Of a stretch of DNA of 64,000 nt, positions 1 to 9,712 are shown one piece after another. Every line of letters begins with the position of its first letter. Within the stretch, counting starts at the first letter, position 1. Source of the DNA: Tritrichomonas foetus (taxonomy: Eukaryota > Parabasalia > Tritrichomonadida > Tritrichomonadidae); NCBI GenBank assembly GCA_001839685.1, contig MLAK01000593.1, positions 246,378-310,377 on the forward strand, written 5' to 3'. The notes beneath the pieces are model-generated. The model saw only the letters and a list, made by a program, of their open reading frames with translations. It was not told the origin of the DNA and did not search any database. Made by a program: the position numbers and the translations under genes.

Positions 1-501
1 ACTTGTTACACTCAACTCCATTATCTCTTATGCCTTCTTTTTCTAAGAAAAACTATCATTCATCAAACCTTTTTGTCTTCTCATGTTGACTTTCCAATAT
101 TATTGTCGATGTGAATATACTCCACATAATACCTAAAATCTCCTGACGAATAAACACAATATTTTTTATCAATGATTATAACTTGCTTTTGGGAACATCA
201 AATATGCCTCTCTGAATCTTGAAAAAGAAAAATTCAAAAGATATGATCACTTTAACTTTAAAATCATGTTCAGCATGAGAAAGATGGACAGTGTGCGAAT
301 TCATCTACTAGTTTGGATTTACACAATTGATTTTCTTATCGAATTCATAACATCAAACATTAAAAAAACGAATCATTTTTCATTGAAGGTGATAACACAT
401 ATTCTATGATAAGTTCAGATTAGAAGTTGACTATATTTCATGAAAATTCGAGATAATAAATCATCTTTTTCCGATCTTTGTTCTTTATCTGGTTGAAAGA
501 T

Positions 502-630
502 ATGAATATTAATCCACGTTGTGAATCACTTGAAGATGAAATTAATTCTAATATTTCTGCATGGTATCGTCATTTCTTCAGAGCACGTGTTCATCAAAAG
601 AAAATTGTTGAAAAAATTCCTTTAACATGA
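502..630 (+). CDS. Possible 42-residue ORF or gene relic
   Basis: A short frame with ATG at 502 and TGA at 628-630 encodes a charged peptide containing the segment SAWYRHFFRARVHQKK. I recognise no family. The frame is open 42 nt upstream of the ATG, to a TAA at 457-459, which could mean a decayed longer gene. There is no neighbouring gene on either side for over 1 kb. Chance is the simplest alternative. Confidence 0.15.
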   Translation: MNINPRCESLEDEINSNISAWYRHFFRARVHQKKIVEKIPLT

Positions 631-2003
631 AAATCACTTCAAATCACTTCAAATCATAACAATCAATAAAATCAATAAAACCATGTAAACAATCATGTAA
701 AAAATCACCTAAAAAATAAAGTCAAAAATTAAAGGTGAAAAGAAAATAAAAATTGTTGAAAAAGCAATTTTCAAAGAATATTCAATCATTAGCCTCTTAA
801 TCTGGTTAACTAGCCTCACATCAGTCCCAATCAATAAATCAAATTTAACCTAAATAAATCTACATATTTTAGGGCAAAATATATTGTTGTGAGATATATA
901 ATCCTCTAGTTAAGTACTATCTCAATGAATCAATGGAAGGAGTTGAAATACAGATCAGTCATTCTCAAATTCACAGATTCTCTCATAAAAAACAAAATAT
1001 TCCATCTTTTCACATTATTATCATTGATAATTTATCAGATAGAAATACGCAGTACCCCTTCTACAACACTCGGACAAAAGATAAGTGATCCATACCTCAT
1101 TCAATTTTTTGAATTGATTCAATTCTTCAGATTTCTTTTTTTTTTTTTTTCATTTTGACTCCATAAAATTTGAAATGATTGTTAAAATGGCAGAGAATCA
1201 ATCACCATAGAGTTGGTATAAGTATCTTCAAGTTTTACCAATTCCACTCAATGTAATCGATATTCCTTTACATTGAATAATGAAAAGAATCCAATAAAAT
1301 TTTTGTGATGACACTTTTTCTTCTGCTTGAAATATATTCAATTTTTTAAATGGAAAGTAAAATCATTTCAACATAAATTTCACAAAATAATTGTTTTCAA
1401 TAGAATATTGAATAGAGGAGTTTATTAGAATTCATTAGCTATAAAGTACAATAAATCCATTTCCCGATTATGCAATGTCGTAATGAAGCATTTATAGTTG
1501 ATGAAATTCGCACATAAAATTCTTTTAAACTCTTTTTATTTAATTGAAAATATAATTTATATATATATTCAAATAAAATTAACCTCTTTCAATTTCTAAT
1601 TATTCAGAAAAATCCTCAGTTACGTTTATTTTCAATTCAATTTGTTTTTAAACACTTTTTTATGGTTCTTCATTACACTCAATATACCCTAATTCTTTGT
1701 TTATCCTTTTCAGACTAATCTCTGGGACAAATTCTATGAGCAAATTAATTGGCTTTTTGTGATTGTTTCAAACATTCACATAATTATTTCTGAATATTTG
1801 AATCAACAGAAACTTTTATTCAATTATTGATTAATGACTAATTATTTGATTCCGAAAAACGTCAACTTTTTCATAAAATATTTTTTTTTAACTCCTCCAA
1901 TTCAAATTGAATGTGAATTCAGATTCAATCCTATCACAATAATATAGAATTTATTTGAACCCAACTTTTGAATTTTCTTTCAACTTTTACACTTTATCTC
2001 CTG

Positions 2004-2032
2004 AAAAAGTGAAACACTTCTTATTTCGAGCA
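2004..2032 (+). promoter_or_regulatory. Putative promoter of the Myb gene
   Basis: AAAAAGTG at 2004-2011 and a CG-containing ATTTCGAG just before the ATG at 2033 recur upstream of other genes here, for example the Rab7 gene at 19633-19651. Their presence inside the 5' extension of the longer TTG-started frame supports ATG 2033 as the real start. Confidence 0.3.
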
Positions 2033-2554
2033 ATGCAAGAAAAACGAGCTCTCCCCAGTATTTACGATTTTACACTTCCTACTGAAATCAGTCAGCTTTT
2101 CTCTGCTCAAGAGTCACTTCATCAATTCTCAAAACCAACTTCTAATGATGTTTACTATCAGCGCAACATCCGCGGATGGTCTGACGATGAGGACAATCTC
2201 CTCAGACAAGCAGTCAGTCAATTTAAAGGCCGAGAAATCAAATGGGAGGTCGTTGCTCGAAACGTTCCAAGGAGGAATATGAAACAATGTCGCGAACGCT
2301 GGGAATTCCACCTCAATCCGAATATCAACAAAGAACCATTCACACCTAGTGAAGATCGACATATTATTACTCAACAAAGAAAATTGGGCAATAGATGGAC
2401 AATTATTGCTGAGCAGTTGCCAGGCCGAACAAGCAGCTCTGTGAAAAATAGGTGGTATACAGTACTTAAAAAGCTTACTCCAAAGGAAGTTAACCAAATC
2501 TTGAACTATCAGGCAGTCATTCAGTCATCAACCGCTAAACTTCACAAAAAATGA
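2033..2554 (+). CDS. R2R3 Myb-type DNA-binding protein
   Basis: This 173-residue protein consists mostly of two tandem Myb repeats. The first starts at GWSDDEDNLL (about residues 48-95) and includes KWEVVARNVPRRNMKQCRERW. The second (about 98-147) includes NRWTIIAEQLPGRTSSSVKNRW. The helix-turn-helix tryptophans are present, with Phe in place of the first Trp of repeat two, as is usual in R3. Such proteins bind promoters in the nucleus, and small R2R3 Myb proteins are an expanded transcription-factor family in trichomonads. The frame is open further upstream only from a TTG at 1955. I chose ATG 2033 because promoter-like motifs lie between the two and the extra 26 residues have no Myb content. 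The target promoters are unknown. Confidence 0.85.
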   Translation: MQEKRALPSIYDFTLPTEISQLFSAQESLHQFSKPTSNDVYYQRNIRGWSDDEDNLLRQAVSQFKGREIKWEVVARNVPRRNMKQCRERWEFHLNPNINKEPFTPSEDRHIITQQRKLGNRWTIIAEQLPGRTSSSVKNRWYTVLKKLTPKEVNQILNYQAVIQSSTAKLHKK

Positions 2555-2945
2555 TCCATCATTTTTCACTTCATATGTCACAATAACAATTCTGGGAGTC
2601 TTTTTTTTCTCTTTTGAAGATTCTCAAGAAGGAAGTGAATAACATATCAACAGACAAAGTTAATCATTTCTTTTATATTAATAATGTATAAGACGACATT
2701 TCAGATTTGGTGCGTCAGTTTATTCATGAACGATCATTTGTACATCATTTATATTGATTTATATCATGTTAATAGATGTATTTTATTCAATTTTATATCG
2801 CGTGAATATTTTTTATTATTCGTTTTTAGAACGAATAATTAATTGAAATTAAAGTTGATTTACTTAATATTTTTTTTGTTCATTTTCATATTTTGTTTAT
2901 ACATTCCTGCCAATGCCTCCAAAAATTTGTAATCTAAATTATAAT

Positions 2946-3160
2946 ATCACAATTTGGAATCACAATTTGGAATCACAATTTGGAATCACAATTTAGAATC
3001 ACAATTTGGAATCACAATTTGGAATCACAATTTAGAATCACAATTTGGAATCACAATTTGGAATCACAATTTNGAATCACAATTTNGAATCACAATTTNG
3101 AATCACAATTTGGAATCACAATTTAGAATCACAATTTAGAATCACAATTTAGAATCATAG
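2946..3160. repeat. 13-bp minisatellite with periodic ambiguous bases
   Basis: About 16 head-to-tail copies of a 13-base unit, AATCACAATTTGG, with a G/A variant at position 12 of the unit. Three N bases at 3073, 3086 and 3099 are exactly 13 apart and fall at that variable position, so they are unresolved unit variants. The array lies between two convergent genes (Myb ending at 2554, membrane protein ending at 3289). A 61-residue frame through it encodes only repeated peptide and is not a gene. Confidence 0.95.
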
Positions 3161-3288
3161 TTTGAGGCATGTGCTTTTGGAAAATTAAATTTATTGGAAT
3201 AAATCGAAGCTAAAAAAAGAAGAATATCTTTTAAAATAGTTAAAAATAGAACAATTTAAGAACAAATCATAGTAAATTACAATATAAT

Positions 3289-3846
3289 CTAGATTGGGAT
3301 CCATTGTGCAACAAGAATCAAGTTCACAAATCCAACAGTGCCAATAATGAATGTCATTACGTGAAATGCAGGCCACAAAGCAAAAATGAAGCATATTGTT
3401 GCCATAATTAAGCACATGGAGCCTGCATACATCGCAAAGGGCTTCACTTTTTCCCATTTATCAACAGGAACCCTTCTGTTGGCTGGTCTGAGGAGCCTCA
3501 AAGTTATCAACAAGTAGAGATATATCACGATGAAAAATTCGCCTAATCCATAGAAAGCGTATAAGAAATTTCTGTTAATTCTAACATCGTGCAGTATTTT
3601 TTGTCGAAAGTGAGTGAGTTTGCAGAGAATTAAGAACGACATTGTGAAAAAAATAGTTTTCATTATTCTCACGGTGCGATCTGTTCCTGAAGGAAGTTGA
3701 GGAGTTTCGTTGTAATATCGCTGGAATTCGTTAAATTGCCCATCAATTACTTTTTTTGGGTTTTTCAAGAAAGAATAATCTCGCATATTTGATGCTTTTT
3801 TAATTGACCTTAATATTCTTTTTCTCCATATAACCGAAATAATCAT
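3289..3846 (-). CDS. Four-helix membrane protein (TMEM128-like?)
   Basis: A 185-residue protein with a basic N-terminus and four hydrophobic segments at about residues 60-80, 94-118, 138-157 and 162-182, in two pairs separated by a charged loop (RPANRRVPVDKWEKVK). Size and topology resemble TMEM128, a small four-pass ER/endomembrane protein of unknown role, but I see no diagnostic motif, so this is a suggestion only. ATG at 3846 is used; a second ATG at residue 21 is possible. The gene is divergent from the next one with only 23 bp between start codons, so the two must share a very compact promoter. Confidence 0.65.
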   Translation of the reverse strand: MIISVIWRKRILRSIKKASNMRDYSFLKNPKKVIDGQFNEFQRYYNETPQLPSGTDRTVRIMKTIFFTMSFLILCKLTHFRQKILHDVRINRNFLYAFYGLGEFFIVIYLYLLITLRLLRPANRRVPVDKWEKVKPFAMYAGSMCLIMATICFIFALWPAFHVMTFIIGTVGFVNLILVAQWIPI

Positions 3847-3869
3847 TCAATAAATTGAATAGCATGTAG
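3847..3869. promoter_or_regulatory. Very short bidirectional intergenic region
   Basis: Only 23 bases separate the divergent ATGs at 3846 (minus) and 3870 (plus). If the plus gene really begins at the ATG at 3891, the space is 44 bases. Both genes' 5' untranslated regions and initiators must overlap here or inside the neighbouring coding sequence. Confidence 0.4.
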
Positions 3870-5228
3870 ATGAATCAAATGATGGTTGTAATGAAAGCCT
3901 TCATTTTTATTGTCCTTGTTTGTTCAGGGCTATTGCAAATCAAATTAGGGAGAGAAAGAATAATGAATACAGTCACTGGCACATCACACAACTTAAATAG
4001 GAATTCAAAAAATAATTCATTATTTATTCCTGTTAATCAAAGCAAATATGGAAAGCCTCTTCCTTTAGAAGATAAAGATACAAGTGAATCTAATATGAAA
4101 TGGGCCATTGAATTTTTAAAATTGCCAGTTTGGTCTGCTGGCTATAACAACTGCGCAAAAGATGATCATGGAAATTCCGAAAGGTATCGTGAAGTAAGTT
4201 GTTATGAATTATACAGGGCTGCAACAGTTATTGAAACTTGGGAAAATTCTCTCAAACAAAAAGAAACAAAAGGCTTAGTTTTCGTAAATACAACAAATCA
4301 AAAATTTCCACAAAAACTGTCAATGTTGTATCATGGAATTCAATTGGCTATCTCACTTAACAAAATGTTAGTCACTTTTCATAATGATTTTGAACCATTA
4401 AAACTTCCATCATCAATTTTTGATGCAATAGATAATGTTGATGTGAAAAATCGCTTTGATGTGAAAAATAATTTGAATTTTAATTTGGAAAATTTGACAA
4501 TTGTTCCAACTAATCATCTTTTTAATTGTGTTGATTTTCGGTCTATTGATAATATAGAAATAAAATCATCTTCATGGGCACAAAGTTTATACACCAGTAA
4601 TATCATTGCACCCATTATTAAGCAGAATTTTGGTTATCATGCTGCCTATATTCTTGGAAATTATCTTTTTGGGAGTTCTGAAAAACCAAAAAGTGAATGT
4701 TTTATAGATAATACAGAAATTGTCGTAGAAGGCTGGGTACCTGAAAATAAAGGATTAGATAGTCCAACTAGATACCATGAATTCTATAATAGATGCGGGT
4801 TTAATGATAATGAAACAACAATGCTATTTTCATCTTCATTAATTACAACTAATTCTTCAATTATTCATGATCTCAACATGAACGTTGATTTTTCGCAATC
4901 TAACTATGATAAAATATTACACTTTGATAGTAATGATCAACATAGTTTAGTTTGTGAACTACATGCTTTGATATCTGCACGAAAAATTGTGAGAACCTTT
5001 GGATCAATGCTCGGATTTTGGGCAAATGCCCTTCAAGGTTCAAAAGGATATTACATTAATGGCATTGACCATATTTGTGTGAATTTGACAAACTCACAGC
5101 AAGGATCATTGTTCCATACTTTTGTTCCCAGAGACTATCATTGGCTATATTATGCTAATGATTGGTTTTATTTATGTGGAACAAATGTTGATGAAGCTCA
5201 CCTTTATTTGGATTATTTACTGTGGTGA
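3870..5228 (+). CDS. Secretory-pathway glycosyltransferase-like protein
   Basis: A 452-residue protein beginning with a hydrophobic segment (KAFIFIVLVCSGLLQI) that would act as a signal peptide or signal anchor, followed by a cysteine-containing lumenal domain with many potential N-glycosylation sites. The C-terminal part contains a segment, ISARKIVRTFGSMLGFWANA, with the general look of the nucleotide-sugar-binding region of fucosyltransferase-like enzymes. I judge this from pattern only, and no catalytic residues can be confirmed. ATGs occur at residues 1, 4, 5 and 8; the one at 3891 would place the hydrophobic core closest to the N-terminus. It shares a tiny divergent promoter with the four-helix membrane protein, suggesting both serve the endomembrane system. 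Confidence 0.6.
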   Translation: MNQMMVVMKAFIFIVLVCSGLLQIKLGRERIMNTVTGTSHNLNRNSKNNSLFIPVNQSKYGKPLPLEDKDTSESNMKWAIEFLKLPVWSAGYNNCAKDDHGNSERYREVSCYELYRAATVIETWENSLKQKETKGLVFVNTTNQKFPQKLSMLYHGIQLAISLNKMLVTFHNDFEPLKLPSSIFDAIDNVDVKNRFDVKNNLNFNLENLTIVPTNHLFNCVDFRSIDNIEIKSSSWAQSLYTSNIIAPIIKQNFGYHAAYILGNYLFGSSEKPKSECFIDNTEIVVEGWVPENKGLDSPTRYHEFYNRCGFNDNETTMLFSSSLITTNSSIIHDLNMNVDFSQSNYDKILHFDSNDQHSLVCELHALISARKIVRTFGSMLGFWANALQGSKGYYINGIDHICVNLTNSQQGSLFHTFVPRDYHWLYYANDWFYLCGTNVDEAHLYLDYLLW

Positions 5229-6213
5229 AAAATTTACGAAAAAGAAATAGAAGTAAAATAGACATAGATTCATAACTCTTATTCATTATATTGTTTGTTG
5301 AATTTTTTCCCATAAAGGATAATGCTGTCCCATTTATATATGGACATATTTATATTATTTATTTAGTTTTTGCTTTAATGTTCATTATATATGAGATAGA
5401 ATCATCACGAAAACAAAAACTTAAACACGAAAACAAGAATTTCAGTTTGAAGCTTTGCAATAAATGATATTATGATCATCACATAAATAACTTTATAATA
5501 CTATCATTCATCACAGCAATTTCGAAACTAATTGGGGATAATGTTTGAGTCATTCATCAAAAGATAAGTTTATTTAGTTTAATTAATATTCCAAGATAAT
5601 TACTTCTAAACATTTGTCAGATATTGAACGTTGATGAAAAAGGAATCCACTATTTCAATCTATACTTCCCAATTTGGTAATCACAGAGAAAACAAAAGCC
5701 TTGAAATTTCACTGAATTCGCATCAACAATAGCTTTTCAGGTGACGAAAACGACACTCTCTTCAGAAATAGATTAAGTATAATATAATAAAGTCATATTT
5801 AGATATCAAATTGAAAGACATATTTTGGCATATTCTTTTAATTGAGCAAAAGCTGTGAATTAATTTCCGTATATTTTTTACTTTTCGAGTTATTAAATTG
5901 AATGGTTTTAAAATTAATTAAGATGTTGCTAGATAAATAAAATCTAGGGAAAGAGATGGATAATACGGAAATTTATTGCATGGATAAATGAGCATAAAGT
6001 TATAAATTACACCACTTTTATTTTTTTAACTAGAAATGATATTGGTATCTAATTAAATGATTATAGCCCACAACTCTTACTTTTCTTCGAGGAATTGAAG
6101 CAAATAAATTTGATAGAAAACCACCAAAAGTCAAGGTCAATTCTTCACACGATTTACGTCAAAATATTTATCGTTCAATCCATCATCTTGATCAAATAAA
6201 CGTTCACCCATAC
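5229..6213. other. Intergenic region
   Basis: Nearly 1 kb between two plus-strand genes, AT-rich with no frame worth calling on either strand. The proximal promoter of the Rab5-like gene lies at its right end, including TAAACGTTC at 6197-6205. Confidence 0.6.
6197..6205 (+). promoter_or_regulatory. TAAACGTTC element, 8 nt before ATG
   Basis: The 9-mer TAAACGTTC lies 8 bases upstream of the Rab5-like start codon. The same 9-mer occurs at 34966-34974 and 42865-42873, each time just upstream of another gene's ATG. Its proximity to the start codon fits a trichomonad core-promoter element. Confidence 0.45.
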
Positions 6214-6780
6214 ATGAAGAGGATTCGCGCCGTTTTATGTGGCGAAGCCTCAGTTGGTAAGTCGTCTATCCTCAGGAGGTTTTCAGAAAACGTATTCTTT
6301 GAAAACTCATCAACCACGATTGCAGGTGCATTTTTATCTCGCTTTGTTGAATTGAATCACGAAGTTATAAACTTAGAAATATGGGACACGGCCGGTTCAG
6401 AACGCTATCATTCAGTTATTCCATCCTTTTTTAAAAACGCAGGAGTTGTTGCAATCGTCTATGATATCACTTCCCGACAGAGTTTTGAAAACCTTCCTTT
6501 TTGGGTTGATTTTGCAATTTCAAACTCACCTGTTCAAACTCCTATTTTCATTGTCGGCAACAAAGCCGACCTTTATGACAGAAGAAATGTAACTTTTGAA
6601 GAAGCGAAAGCCTTTTCAAACCACAATCATGCAGCCGGGTTTATCGAAACATCAGCTAAAACTGGTGAGCAAATAGAAGGCCTTTTTACCTTGTTGGCAT
6701 CTGTACCGCCAAGTGGGCAGGTGGAGTTGCAGGAGATCACCAATGTGATAAACCTCGAAGGAAAAAAAAATTGTTGTTAA
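6214..6780 (+). CDS. Rab5-like small GTPase with Gln-to-Ser change in G3
   Basis: This 188-residue Ras-superfamily GTPase has a P-loop GEASVGKS (residues 10-17), a switch I region with TTIAGAF, WDTAGSER (57-64), GNKADL (115-120) and ETSAKTG (145-151). It ends in Cys-Cys for double geranylgeranylation. The TIAGAF and GNKADL forms are closest to the Rab5/Rab22 group, which acts on early endosomes. The catalytic glutamine of DTAGQE is replaced by Ser62. In Ras and Rab proteins, loss of this glutamine slows intrinsic and GAP-stimulated hydrolysis, so this Rab may be long-lived in the GTP state. Start and stop are unambiguous. Alternative identity: a lineage-specific Rab of the expanded trichomonad set. 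Confidence 0.9.
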   Translation: MKRIRAVLCGEASVGKSSILRRFSENVFFENSSTTIAGAFLSRFVELNHEVINLEIWDTAGSERYHSVIPSFFKNAGVVAIVYDITSRQSFENLPFWVDFAISNSPVQTPIFIVGNKADLYDRRNVTFEEAKAFSNHNHAAGFIETSAKTGEQIEGLFTLLASVPPSGQVELQEITNVINLEGKKNCC

Positions 6781-8410
6781 TAAAAATGTTTATTCTTTTG
6801 TTTATTTCTTTCTTTTTCGTAAATCGCATGAGGTGTCAACAAACGAATCATAGGGAAATAATCATTTTTCTTTTCTTCATCTTATGCTTTTTATTCATTT
6901 TCTACTTTTTCTTCATCTTCTACTTTTTCAATTTTTATAATTCCTTCCCAATTTAACAGTATCAGCATAATGAATAGGTAAGAAGATAATTAGTAACTGC
7001 AGTTCCATGCCATTTTCTACTTTTTGGTCCATCATGAGATCATAATTCCCAATAGACAAGAAATTCATATGCTCCAATCACCTATAAAGTTATTAAATCT
7101 CATAAAATCATATGATGTTGTTGAAAGTTGAAGAAATATTGAATGGTTCCCATTGATTTATGGTGAATCAGTTTTGCACCTAGCAACACATAAAGTTTCA
7201 TCGTAAATGTTATTATATTGGCCGAATCAAGGATACATAATTCCTACATCTGACAATAATCAATATAATAATTTTTATCATGAGATAGTTCAAATATTTT
7301 TAGCACATTTAGAAATATACACAATAATATGAATTAGTTTCTTAGAGATCAAAAATTGTCAGCAATTCATTGGTCATAATGAGATGTGATTTTTCAAGAT
7401 TATTCTACAAATTTGGCCAACTTCTTTGATGTGCTGATGTGTGAACATGTCCCTCGATCACAGCACCTTCTTCAAGTCGATGTTACCCAGTTTCTTCACC
7501 AATCAATTCTTCATCGAAAAATCCTTGCAGAAAATGTCGAGAGGAATTTCCGCACTACAATCATCATTACAAGAGATATGGTCAATAATAATAAACTTAT
7601 ATGACACGACAAAGTCCATCAGATGTCAATCCCATCTTTTATTCAATTTCATCTTCCATATTATTAATCCATCACAAGATGATAATTTTGATTGAAGCAT
7701 TTACGTGCTGTTGTTATTTGATTCAATCGTCACGAAAAAATTATTCTTCTTTCAGACAAATCATAGAAATAAAAGTGGTTGAAAATGTTGTTACCTTTAT
7801 TCATTTACCAAACAGACATTCATGCATTGTCAATATAAATATATATTATTACTTTTCTTCATTTCAGTTTGCTTGATGATAAATACCTCACTCCACTTTG
7901 TTGAGAATGTACATTTGTTAGGAGATGTTTACAAAAAAAATTTGCAACAAAGACCAGTTAAGCACAGAAAACCGATCATTATTGAATCTTATTCAATAAT
8001 CTCAAAAAGTTCGAAACATCAATCATGATATGGTCATAATGATTTTCCACTTCTGATACCATTATTAATAATATTAATTGTCACTAAATGGTGTGTTCTC
8101 AATTATGGTGAATCAATTTTATTTGGTTTATAAATTCAATAAAGGTCATTGAATATTGATTCTGTAATTGTGATGTATCACAATTTCTCCAGATATAAAC
8201 TAATGAAATATCGGGATCACTTATTATTTTTCTGAACTCATTCTCAATTGACCTCAATATTTTTGTGTTGATATTCGTCATTAAATTTAGTAAATTTGTA
8301 GAAGCCGATAGTCTACACTCAAAAATTAATATCTCAAATAAATTATTCAATAAAACCATCATAATCAATCCAATTTTACCTTCAAATTTTTATACCTCAT
8401 TTGTTTCGAT
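6781..8410. other. Gene-poor region with overlapping short frames
   Basis: A 1.6-kb stretch between two plus-strand genes. Between 7386 and 8028 four short plus-strand frames follow one another in shifting phase (7386-7604, 7441-7695, 7601-7876, 7822-8028), and a minus-strand frame lies at 8099-8368. None matches a family I know, and the frame-hopping suggests a decayed gene or chance. The kinase promoter occupies the last 60 bases. Confidence 0.45.
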
Positions 8411-9712
8411 ATGAATTCTAAGCGGTATAAATTCCATCATCCTATAGGAGTTGGCTCTTATTCTACCGTTTATTATGCAACACATATATCATCCAGTCTT
8501 CCCGTTGCAATTAAAGCAATTCAGAAATCGAATAAATCGCTTGAAAGGCGGCCCATTGACGAAGTTTCAATTTTCAGAAAGTTATCAAATCACCCATTCA
8601 TACCAACTTATATCGAATCCTTTGAAGATGATTCTTATTATTATATCGTGATGGAATATATTGAAGGCGGAAATTTACTTCATTTCGTCAATTCAAACGG
8701 AGTTTTGGGAACTAAATCGATGAAAATACTCACAAATCAACTCATTTCTGTCGTTTCTTTTATTCACAGTCAAAAAATTATTCATCGCGATATTAAAATC
8801 GAAAACATTCTTTTGGACAGAAACAACAACATTCGGTTAACTGACTTTGGCCTTGCAACCATGGTTGATCCCACAAAAGGTCCAGAAAAGACGAAACCAG
8901 CTGGAACATATTATTACATTGCGCCAGAAGTCATCCGTGGGCAAAGCTACGACGATAAATCAGATGTATGGAGTGCTGGCGTAGTTTTATACACTTGTGC
9001 TTTTGGCACTTTTCCATTTAATTCCGGGAATTTTGAATCAACTTTAATTTCCATTCTAAATGATGAAATAGTTTTTCCAAATAAAATAGACAGTGATCTT
9101 GAAGATTTGATTAGAAAAATGCTCATAAAAGATCAGAAAATGAGAATTTCAATAAATGAAATTCTTAATCATCCATTTTTGAAAGATATTGAAGTCATCA
9201 ATTTTGACAACAGAGCTGAAATCCAAACAAATTTATTTAAATCCACAAATTCAGTAAACTCTGTAAATTCAGTAAACTCTGTAAATTCAATGAATTCTGT
9301 AAATTCATTGAATACACAATATCACATCGATAATAATTGGAATATTAATTCAAATCATGATAATTTTACTCATTGTAATAACTTCTATACAAATAATGTG
9401 ACAAAGACTTCCTCACCGAGCGATTTCCAAATCACCAATCGCAAAAATGATATTCTTCGATACAAAAGTGACACACATTCAGAAAATGATGACTGCTACA
9501 GAGCTGTGAGTGACCTAATCAAGGAATGCTACGCATCTTTGGAGAAGAAACAGTTCTGCGGAATCGAAAGTGGTGTCCCAGTCGAAGTCCTCGAGACAGA
9601 TGAAAGGAAAGCAAAAGTTGCAAAGACTCAGAAAATGCTGGCAAGTTCAGCACGAGATCCAATGGCGTTCCTGGCGCGGAGGATCGCAAAAAAAGGCCAT
9701 GCCCGTAAGTAA
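8411..9712 (+). CDS. Serine/threonine protein kinase (CAMK/AMPK-like)
   Basis: A 433-residue kinase with an N-terminal catalytic domain (residues 6-255). It has a glycine-rich loop GVGSYSTVYYA, catalytic lysine in VAIK (32-35), HRDIKIEN (125-132), DFG (145-147), APEV (171-174) and the subdomain IX segment SDVWSAGVVLY. All catalytic residues are intact, so it should be active. HRDIKIENILLD, a short activation segment and DVWSAGVVLY are typical of CAMK/SNF1-type kinases. The C-terminal part is Asn/Ser-rich, with a short Asn-Ser-Val tripeptide reiteration near residues 276-300 (about 9245-9310). It ends in a basic segment with no known domain. A palindromic repeat element follows the stop within 80 bases. 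Substrates are unknown. Confidence 0.88.
   Translation: MNSKRYKFHHPIGVGSYSTVYYATHISSSLPVAIKAIQKSNKSLERRPIDEVSIFRKLSNHPFIPTYIESFEDDSYYYIVMEYIEGGNLLHFVNSNGVLGTKSMKILTNQLISVVSFIHSQKIIHRDIKIENILLDRNNNIRLTDFGLATMVDPTKGPEKTKPAGTYYYIAPEVIRGQSYDDKSDVWSAGVVLYTCAFGTFPFNSGNFESTLISILNDEIVFPNKIDSDLEDLIRKMLIKDQKMRISINEILNHPFLKDIEVINFDNRAEIQTNLFKSTNSVNSVNSVNSVNSMNSVNSLNTQYHIDNNWNINSNHDNFTHCNNFYTNNVTKTSSPSDFQITNRKNDILRYKSDTHSENDDCYRAVSDLIKECYASLEKKQFCGIESGVPVEVLETDERKAKVAKTQKMLASSARDPMAFLARRIAKKGHARK

Larger units (their letters stand above)
1..2032. other. Gene-poor AT-rich region at the window start
   Basis: I see no convincing protein gene in this stretch. It is very AT-rich with many stops in all frames. 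Two weak open segments exist: 502-630 on the plus strand (42 residues, ATG start, beginning MNINPRCESLEDE) and 925-1158 (77 residues, ending in a phenylalanine-rich homopolymer stretch). The first has a more natural composition and may be a gene relic; the second looks like chance. The last 30 bases before 2033 are the Myb gene promoter. Confidence 0.5.

Noticed and set aside
925..1158. 77-residue open frame
   Set aside because: It ends in a phenylalanine homopolymer from a T-run and has no family resemblance or promoter-like context.
1955..2032. N-terminal extension of the Myb protein from a TTG codon
   Set aside because: Nuclear eukaryotic genes start at ATG, and the region holds promoter-like motifs. 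The same reasoning applies to the TTG/GTG-started extensions at 21613, 23919, 24079, 37790 and 43826.
2954..3139. 61-residue frame with repeated peptide ESQFGITIWNHNL
   Set aside because: It is only the translation of the 13-bp minisatellite, including Ns.
2946..3160. Resemblance to a CRISPR array
   Set aside because: Units are contiguous with no spacers, and the host is a eukaryote.
6771..6956. 61-residue frame after the Rab5-like gene
   Set aside because: Phe/Ile-rich translation of a T-rich 3' flank overlapping the Rab stop; no gene features.
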